Assembly (NCBI GenBank): GCA_029968055.1
Contig: JASCNX010000001.1
Location: 1,178,001 to 1,242,000, forward strand
DNA: 64,000 bases
Source: Xenophilus aerolatus
GTDB lineage: Bacteria > Pseudomonadota > Gammaproteobacteria > Burkholderiales > Burkholderiaceae_C
Reading direction: 5' to 3'
Part shown: piece after piece, positions 58,543-64,000 of the stretch
Position numbering within the stretch: position 1 is the stretch's first letter
How the letters are laid out: every line of letters begins with the position of its first letter
The notes under the pieces: model-generated
Told to the model about the DNA's origin: nothing
Seen by the model: the letters and a program-made list of their open reading frames with translations, nothing else
Databases searched by the model: none
Translations under genes and position numbers: made by a program

Positions 58543-58815
58543 GCCTTGGCGATGAAGGGCGCACTGGCACCCGATGTGTCGCTGGATCGTAGGTCGAAGG
58601 ACTTCATGGGCTGAAGCGATAAATTCACGTTTTGCTACAAATGTGACGAGTTTCAAGCAATTTTGGCGCTCTTTCGCGAAAAAAAGCAAGTCGTTCACGC
58701 AATGGCGCCCGTGCCGTGCGCGGCGGACCGGGCTCCTCCTACATCCGAGTCCGGCACCGCGCACCTATGGTCCGTGCACGTCCCGGCAACGGGCTCGATA
58801 CGAGGAGATCCAATC

Positions 58816-59220
58816 ATGAGAAATCTGGCCGTCGACAGCAGCATGCTTGCCCCCATCGGCGGGGCGTTCTACCCCACCGGGCATTCAATGCTCATGTTCG
58901 AGACCGACGATCTGGCCAAGGAAGTGGGCCAGCGGCTCCTGGACCATGGCTTCACGCGCGACGAGATCTACTTCGTGCCTGCCAACGTGGTGCTGGCGCA
59001 GATCTCGCCCACCGTCGCCGATGCCGACAACCCGTTGCCGTCCGCCGGCACCGATGGCGCCACGGTGCGCGCCTTCACCAAACTGGCCCGGGAAGGCCAT
59101 GCCGGCCTTCTGGTTCGCACCGAAGAGGACGAGGCGCGGGACCGGCTGATGGAGGCCGTGGGCTCGACGCCCTATGCCATCGCCCAGCGCTACCGCCGAC
59201 TGGTGATCGAAGACCTCTGA
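58816..59220 (+). CDS. Hypothetical protein, possible stress-related fold
   Basis: A 134-residue soluble protein with no family I can name. It has the layout of a small alpha/beta domain: SMLMFETDDLAKEVGQRLLDHGFTRDEIYFV then AGLLVRTEEDEARDRLMEAVGSTPYAIAQRYRRLVIEDL. The second part resembles the repeat of general-stress-type domains where a turn residue follows FTRDE; this is a weak suggestion. GAGGAG precedes the ATG. The 270-base AT-rich region upstream could hold its promoter, but I see no clear hexamers. Confidence 0.65.
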   Translation: MRNLAVDSSMLAPIGGAFYPTGHSMLMFETDDLAKEVGQRLLDHGFTRDEIYFVPANVVLAQISPTVADADNPLPSAGTDGATVRAFTKLAREGHAGLLVRTEEDEARDRLMEAVGSTPYAIAQRYRRLVIEDL

Positions 59221-59223
59221 GCG

Positions 59224-60924
59224 TCAGGCCATCGCGGCGCGGCGCAGCACGTCGCGCGCCATGGCCTGAGCCAGTTCGTGCTCGCCGAGGAACACGGTCG
59301 CCTCGGCTTCCTGCGTGAGCAGCTTCGCCTCGGCCTCGTTGTGGCTGCGCACCACCGTCTGAATGGCGGGATTCAGCGTACGAGCCGTCTCGATCATCTG
59401 TCGCACGTTGAGGGCGTCGGGTGTCGCCACCACCAGCACCCGCGCACGCGCGATATGCGCCTGGATGAGCACGGCGGGTTCTGCCGCATCCCCCCACACG
59501 GCGGCCACGCCTTCGTCGCGCAGCCGTTCGACCAGTTCGCGGTTCTGGTCGGCCACCACGAAGGGAATGTCCTGGGCGCGCAACGCGGCCGCGATGCGGC
59601 GACCGACGCGGCCGTAGCCGACCAGCACCACCTGGCGCGAGAGATAGCGCGCCTCGGTGCTCATCGGCAATTCGGCCAGCGGATCGTCGCGCGCCTCGAG
59701 CCGCCGGGCCAGGGGCGAGTGCGCCTGCAGCCAGCGCTGGATCGGGCCGATGGCGCTGAACCACACCGGATTCGTGGCGATGGAGATCAGCGCCCCGGCG
59801 AGCACCAGGCTCTGCGCCTCGGGCGGCAGCATCTGGTGCTTGAGGCCGAGGGCGATGAGGATGAACGAGAACTCACCGATCTGCGCCAGGCTCGCGCTCA
59901 CCGTGAGCGCCGTAGCGAGCGGGTACCGGAAGACCAGCACCAGTGCGCACGCCGCCACCGACTTGCCCACCACGATGACCAGCACCACCGCCAGCACCTG
60001 CAGCGGCCGCTGCCACAGCACCACCGGGTCGAAGAGCATGCCCACCGAGACGAAAAACAGCACGGCGAACGCATCCCGCAGGGGCAGGGATTCCTCGGCC
60101 GCGCGGTGGCTGAACTCCGATTCGCGCATCACCATGCCGGCGAAGAACGCACCCAGCGCGAAGGACACGCCGAAGAGCGCCGCGGATGCGAAGGCGATGC
60201 TCACCGCGGCCGCAACCACGCACAGGGTGAACAACTCGCGCGATCCGGTGCGCGCGACCTGCCACAGCAGCCAGGGGAACACGCGCCGCCCCACCACCAG
60301 CATGAGCGTGACGAAGCCGCCAACCTGGAGCATCGTGATGCCCAGCGTGCGCCACAGCGAAGAGGCGTCTGCCGCGTCGCCCCCGTCGGCGCGACCGCCC
60401 AGCAGGCTCGCCAGCGGCGGCAGCAGCACCAGCACCAGAACCATCGCGAGGTCTTCCACAACCAGCCACCCGACCGCGATGCGCCCGGTGTGCGATTCGA
60501 GCAGGCCCAGGTTCTCCAACGCGCGCAGCAGCACCACCGTGCTGGCCACCGAGAGCGCGAGCCCGAACACCAGCGCCGCGCCCATGTTCCAGCCCCACCA
60601 GGTGGCCAGCCCGGCCCCCATCAAGGTTGCCGCCACGATCTGCACCAGCGCGCCCGGCAATGCGATCTTGCGCACGGCCAGCAGGTCGTCGAGCGAGAAA
60701 TGCAGGCCGACGCCGAACATCAGCAGCATGACGCCGATTTCGGCGAGCTGGGCGGCAATGTCGGCATCGGCGACGAAGCCAGGCGTGAACGGCCCGATGA
60801 TGACGCCGGCCAGCAGGTAGCCGACGAGCGCGGGCAGGCGCAGCCGCGCTGCCGCGAACCCCAGGATGAGCGCAAGCCCCAGGGCGGCAGCGATGGTGTT
60901 GATCAGGGAGGCGCCTTGGTGCAT
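59224..60924 (-). CDS. ybaL: YbaL-type monovalent cation:proton antiporter (CPA2) with RCK domain
   Basis: A 566-residue CPA2 antiporter. About twelve helices begin LINTIAAALGLALILGFAAARLRLPALVGYLLAGVIIGPFTPGFV. The core includes LLMFGVGLHFSLDDLLAV, VGWLVVEDLAMVLVLVLLP and DAFAVLFFVSVGMLFDP. A C-terminal TrkA-N/RCK domain follows (VVLVGYGRVGRRIAAALRAQDIPFVV). It agrees closely with YbaL/KefB of E. coli; K+ or Na+ specificity cannot be read. The ATG chosen matches YbaL; another lies three codons upstream (60933). Confidence 0.92.
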   Translation of the reverse strand: MHQGASLINTIAAALGLALILGFAAARLRLPALVGYLLAGVIIGPFTPGFVADADIAAQLAEIGVMLLMFGVGLHFSLDDLLAVRKIALPGALVQIVAATLMGAGLATWWGWNMGAALVFGLALSVASTVVLLRALENLGLLESHTGRIAVGWLVVEDLAMVLVLVLLPPLASLLGGRADGGDAADASSLWRTLGITMLQVGGFVTLMLVVGRRVFPWLLWQVARTGSRELFTLCVVAAAVSIAFASAALFGVSFALGAFFAGMVMRESEFSHRAAEESLPLRDAFAVLFFVSVGMLFDPVVLWQRPLQVLAVVLVIVVGKSVAACALVLVFRYPLATALTVSASLAQIGEFSFILIALGLKHQMLPPEAQSLVLAGALISIATNPVWFSAIGPIQRWLQAHSPLARRLEARDDPLAELPMSTEARYLSRQVVLVGYGRVGRRIAAALRAQDIPFVVADQNRELVERLRDEGVAAVWGDAAEPAVLIQAHIARARVLVVATPDALNVRQMIETARTLNPAIQTVVRSHNEAEAKLLTQEAEATVFLGEHELAQAMARDVLRRAAMA

Positions 60925-61090
60925 GGCGACCATTGTGCAAGAAGGCGCCCGCACCCGGCGCCAGGCCGACCATGCGCCGTCGGCGGGCGCGCCAGTCCGT
61001 GTTGGGCGTCGAGGCCGGGTCGTCGCGCAGACCCCAGGGCGCGGCGGCGTCCTTGCGGGCGTTCTCGGCGTCGGCCCTCGCCAGCGTGCG

Positions 61091-62431
61091 TCAGCCTGCC
61101 ATCTTGCTTTCGCGTGCGTTGACCAGCTCTTCCGGCTCGTTGGCCTCGACCCAAGTCTCGCCGTTCAGGGCGGCCTGCAACCGCGCGGTGTCCAGGTCGC
61201 CCGTCCACTTCGCCACGACGATCGTGGCGACGCCGTTGCCCACCAGGTTGGTCAGCGCGCGCGCCTCCGACATGAAGCGGTCGATCCCCAGGATCAGTGC
61301 CAGCCCGGCCACCGGCACGTGCCCCACCGCCGACAGCGTGGCCGCCAGCACGATGAAGCCGCTGCCGGTCACGCCCGCCGCGCCCTTGGAAGTCAGCAGC
61401 AGCACAGCCAGCAGCGTGAGCTCCTGGATCAGCGTCATCGGCGTGTTGGTGGCCTGGGCGATGAATACGGCCGCCATCGTCAGGTAGATCGAGGTGCCAT
61501 CCAGGTTGAAGGAGTAGCCGGTGGGGATCACCAGGCCCACGGTGGTCTTGTTGGCGCCCAGGTTCTCCATCTTCTCCATCATGCGCGGCAGCACCGACTC
61601 GCTGGAGCTGGTGCCCAGCACGATCAGCAGCTCCTCCTTGATGTACTTGACGAACTTCCAGATCGAGAAGCCGTGGAAGCGCGCGATCAGCCCCAGCACC
61701 ACGAAGACGAACAGCAGGCAGGTGGCATAGAAGGTGGCCATCAGCTTGCCCAGCGAGAAGAGGCTGCCCACGCCGTACTTGCCGATGGTGAAGGCCATGG
61801 CACCGAAGGCGCCGATGGGCGCGAGCTTCATGATGTAGCCGATGATCACGAAAAGCACGTGCGAGCCCTTCTCGATCACATCGAAGACGAGCGTGCCGCG
61901 CCCGCCGAAGCGGTGCAGTGCAAAGCCGAAGAGCACGGCGATGAGCAGCACCTGCAGGATCTCGCCCTTGGCGAAGGCGTCGACCAGGGTGTTGGGGATG
62001 ATGTGCAGCAGGAAGTCGACCGTGCCTTCCATCTTGCCCGGCCCGGTGTAGGCGGCGATGGCCTTGGTGTCGATGCTGGCCGCGTCGACGTTCATGCCCA
62101 CGCCGGGCTTGAGCACATTGACCAGCACCAGGCCGACGATCAACGCGATGGAGCTGACGATCTCGAAGTACAGCAGGGCCAGCCCGCCGGTCTTGCCAAC
62201 CTTCTTCATGTCCTCCATCCCGGCGATGCCGACCACCACGGTGCAGAAGATGATCGGCGCGATCATCATCTTGATCAGCTTGATGAAGCCGTCGCCCAGG
62301 GGCTTCATCTGCTCGCCCAGCGACGGGTAGAAGTAGCCCAGAAGCACGCCGACGATGACGGCGAAGATGACCTGGACGTAGAGGGAGCGGTACAGCGGCT
62401 GCTTGACGCGGGCGCCGGCGGGTGCGGACAT
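61091..62431 (-). CDS. dctA: C4-dicarboxylate/proton symporter DctA
   Basis: Imports succinate, fumarate and malate. It is 446 residues in the glutamate-transporter fold. The start has AAGGAGAC six bases ahead. Landmarks are [85 protein letters not shown] and the C-terminal [16 protein letters not shown] palindrome 72 bases upstream may be its operator. Regulator genes (DctBD or DctSR) are not in the window. Confidence 0.95.
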   Translation of the reverse strand: MSAPAGARVKQPLYRSLYVQVIFAVIVGVLLGYFYPSLGEQMKPLGDGFIKLIKMMIAPIIFCTVVVGIAGMEDMKKVGKTGGLALLYFEIVSSIALIVGLVLVNVLKPGVGMNVDAASIDTKAIAAYTGPGKMEGTVDFLLHIIPNTLVDAFAKGEILQVLLIAVLFGFALHRFGGRGTLVFDVIEKGSHVLFVIIGYIMKLAPIGAFGAMAFTIGKYGVGSLFSLGKLMATFYATCLLFVFVVLGLIARFHGFSIWKFVKYIKEELLIVLGTSSSESVLPRMMEKMENLGANKTTVGLVIPTGYSFNLDGTSIYLTMAAVFIAQATNTPMTLIQELTLLAVLLLTSKGAAGVTGSGFIVLAATLSAVGHVPVAGLALILGIDRFMSEARALTNLVGNGVATIVVAKWTGDLDTARLQAALNGETWVEANEPEELVNARESKMAG

Positions 62432-62502
62432 GGACTGTCTCCTTGTTGGAATAGGACTCGGGTGTGACGCCGGCACTCTAGCGCCGCCGCAGCAGCGCCG
62501 AA

Positions 62503-62518
62503 ATGTGGGAATCCACAT
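62503..62518. promoter_or_regulatory. Palindrome ATGTGG-GAAT-CCACAT upstream of dctA
   Basis: A perfect 6+4+6 dyad in the gap between phaB and dctA, 72 bases before the dctA ATG. It is a candidate operator for a dicarboxylate regulator; identity is unknown. Confidence 0.4.
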
Positions 62519-62544
62519 CCATTGGCAACGGAATGCAACAACGA

Positions 62545-62568
62545 CAAAGCCCGCCGAAGCGGGCTTTG
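62545..62568 (-). terminator. Terminator after phaB
   Basis: Perfect 10-bp stem CAAAGCCCGC/GCGGGCTTTG closed by a CGAA/TTCG tetraloop. It lies 44 bases past the phaB stop on the minus strand. The U-run is short. Confidence 0.75.
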
Positions 62569-62611
62569 AGAACGCTCGGCCGAGTCAGCCGAAGGTCAGC
62601 GCGACGGTGTG

Positions 62612-63349
62612 TCAGTGCATGTGCAGGCCGCCGTTGACCGGGAAGTCCGCACCCGTGGAGTAGCCACCCTCGTCGGAGGCCAGCCACGAGATGATCGAGG
62701 CGATCTCGGACGGATCGCCCAGGCGCTTGACCGGGATGGTGCCGACGATCTTGTCGAGCACTTCCTGGCGGATCGCCCGGACCATGTCGGTGCCGATGTA
62801 GCCGGGGCTCACGGTGTTCACGGTCACGCCCTTGGCGGCCAGTTCCTGCGCCAGCGCCATCGTGAAACCGTGCATGCCGGCCTTGGCGGCCGAATAGTTG
62901 GTCTGTCCGGCCTGGCCCTTGGCGCCGTTGACCGAGCTGATGTTGACGATGCGGCCCCAGCCCTTCTCGACCATGTCGCCCACCACCTGCTTGGTGACGT
63001 TGAACATGCTGTTGAGGTTGGTCTCGATGACGGCGTTCCAGTCGTCGGGCGTCATCTTCACGAACATGCGGTCGCGCGTGATGCCGGCGTTGTTCACCAG
63101 CACGTCGATGCTGCCGTGCTCGGCCTTGGCCTTGCCGAAGGCCTCGACGGTGGAATCCCAGGCGCCGACGTTGCCCACCGATGCGTGGAAGGTGTAGCCC
63201 TGTTCCTTTTGCTCGGCCAGCCATTTGCCATAGTCCCGCGTGGGTCCGCAGCCCGCGATCACCGTGAAGCCGTCCTTGTGGAGGCGCTGGCAAATGGCGG
63301 TTCCGATGCCTCCCATGCCACCGGTGACGTATGCGACTTTTTTGCTCAT
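62612..63349 (-). CDS. phaB: Acetoacetyl-CoA reductase
   Basis: Short-chain dehydrogenase that reduces acetoacetyl-CoA to (R)-3-hydroxybutyryl-CoA for PHA synthesis. It is 245 residues. NADPH motif YVTGGMGGIGTAICQRLHKDGF, NNAGITRD, and the catalytic Ser/Tyr/Lys of ISSVNGAKGQAGQTNYSAAKAG are present. The tail STGADFPVNGGLHMH is typical of PhaB. No phaA or phaC lies adjacent; phaZ is 18 kb away. The N-terminus MSKKVAYVTGG fixes the start. Confidence 0.94.
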   Translation of the reverse strand: MSKKVAYVTGGMGGIGTAICQRLHKDGFTVIAGCGPTRDYGKWLAEQKEQGYTFHASVGNVGAWDSTVEAFGKAKAEHGSIDVLVNNAGITRDRMFVKMTPDDWNAVIETNLNSMFNVTKQVVGDMVEKGWGRIVNISSVNGAKGQAGQTNYSAAKAGMHGFTMALAQELAAKGVTVNTVSPGYIGTDMVRAIRQEVLDKIVGTIPVKRLGDPSEIASIISWLASDEGGYSTGADFPVNGGLHMH

Positions 63350-63626
63350 GAATGTTTCCTTGATTGAGGCCCGGACCCGCTGGCCGGACTCGGTCACTTT
63401 AGCGACATTTTTCCATGCGCCCGTCTCAGGAAAACACTGAGGTTGCCGGGCGATCCGCGCGCGAGCCGCCATCTTGCGCAACGCGCCTGCGGCGTGTGTG
63501 ACAGGAGGTATTCCCGGCGCGCGCGCCGTCGCGAAGCGCCGCACGGCCACGGTGCGTCCAGCCGGCCTTCCTGGCGCCCGCGCCGGGCGGCCGGCGCGGC
63601 GGGGCCTCGGGCACACTTCGCGGGCC

Positions 63627-64000
63627 ATGAAGCTCAAGCATCTCGAGGTCTTCCACGCCATCATGCTCACCGGCAGCGTCAGCGCCGCGGCGCGCCTGCT
63701 GCACGTGACGCAGCCCGCCGCCACGCAGACCTTGCAGCATGCGGAACTGCAACTGGGCTACGCGCTGTTCACCCGGGAGCGCAACCGGCTCGTGCCCACG
63801 CACGAGGCCGTTGCGCTCTATGCCGAGGTGCAGCCGCTGATGAGCCAGCTCGAGCGCGTGCGGCGCCTGGCCATCGCGCTGGGCCGCGACGAGGACCGCC
63901 CGCTGCGCATCCTGATCGTGCCCTCGCTGGCCGTGCGCGCCCTGCCCGACGCGCTGCGGCGCTTTCGCCTGAAGCACCCGGACATGCCGGTGACCATCCG
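63627..64000 (+). CDS. LysR-family transcriptional regulator (partial, cut by window end)
   Basis: The first 124 residues of a LysR protein. The winged helix is LKHLEVFHAIMLTGSVSAAARLLHVTQPAATQTLQHAELQLGYALFTRER and the effector domain begins at LRILIVPSLAVRALPDALRRFRLKHPDMPVTI. It is truncated by the end of the window. It is divergent from phaB across 277 bases, and no clear promoter is visible there. CACACT lies nine bases before the ATG with no Shine-Dalgarno. Confidence 0.88.
   Translation, partial: MKLKHLEVFHAIMLTGSVSAAARLLHVTQPAATQTLQHAELQLGYALFTRERNRLVPTHEAVALYAEVQPLMSQLERVRRLAIALGRDEDRPLRILIVPSLAVRALPDALRRFRLKHPDMPVTI

Overview
The window is high-GC chromosomal DNA from a betaproteobacterium, most likely of the order Burkholderiales, family Comamonadaceae (Variovorax/Acidovorax-like). 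The gene content points there: isc cluster followed by dnaQ, a PHA cycle, a pdh operon whose E3 carries a lipoyl domain, a betaproteobacterial proteasome homologue, and short palindromic repeats that I associate with this family. Family placement is inference. I see no phage, plasmid, CRISPR or rRNA. Nearly every base belongs to ordinary core metabolism, and no gap exceeds 300 bases.

Layout. 1-6376 (-): sucB (cut by the window edge), sucA and prpE, that is 2-oxoglutarate dehydrogenase and propionyl-CoA synthetase. 6522-11664: an isochorismatase-fold hydrolase, an HpaB/4-hydroxybutyryl-CoA dehydratase-family protein, a hydrolase, a PQQ-type sugar dehydrogenase and an NlpC/P60 peptidase. 11727-19720 (-): the pyruvate dehydrogenase operon aceE-aceF-BPH-lpdA followed by a SAM methyltransferase. 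19914-24043 (+): a FixL/FixJ-like two-component pair, then folD. 24136-28824: prlC, a DUF4124-glutaredoxin protein, divergent rpiA/pyrD. 28898-31443 (-): yqjD, a yqjE-yqjK fusion, an L-2-hydroxyglutarate oxidase-like flavoprotein and a small ORF. tRNA-Val(CAC) follows, then dnaQ, and the complete iscRSUA-hscBA-fdx cluster with uvrB beyond it (31613-40414, all -). 40579-45480 (+): tyrB, a nucleotidyltransferase, a YitT-type protein, phaZ and an orphan rnfB. 45523-47062: a divergent EamA exporter and Lrp regulator. 47137-55746 (-): the methylmalonyl-CoA operon mcm, GIY-YIG gene, meaB, pccB, GST, pccA, VOC protein, with a divergent GntR regulator. 56663-60924: dusA, small unknown genes and a YbaL-type antiporter. 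61091-64000: dctA, phaB and the start of a LysR gene.

How it fits together. Propionate is activated by PrpE, carboxylated by PccAB, and isomerised by Mcm with MeaB to succinyl-CoA, which is the product of SucAB; pyruvate dehydrogenase feeds acetyl-CoA to the same cycle. PhaB and PhaZ make and break polyhydroxyalkanoate from the same acyl-CoA pool, and DctA imports C4-dicarboxylates.

The least ordinary items are: a 420-bp unit bounded by perfect 24-bp inverted repeats and carrying a GIY-YIG nuclease gene inside the mcm-meaB operon; a proteasome-like BPH gene inside the pdh operon; an HpaB-family protein lacking two Fe-S ligands of its relatives; a VOC protein with glyoxalase-I-like metal ligands; a PhaZ with a histone-like basic tail; and several genes whose -10 element lies 6-8 bases before the ATG, suggesting leaderless transcripts.
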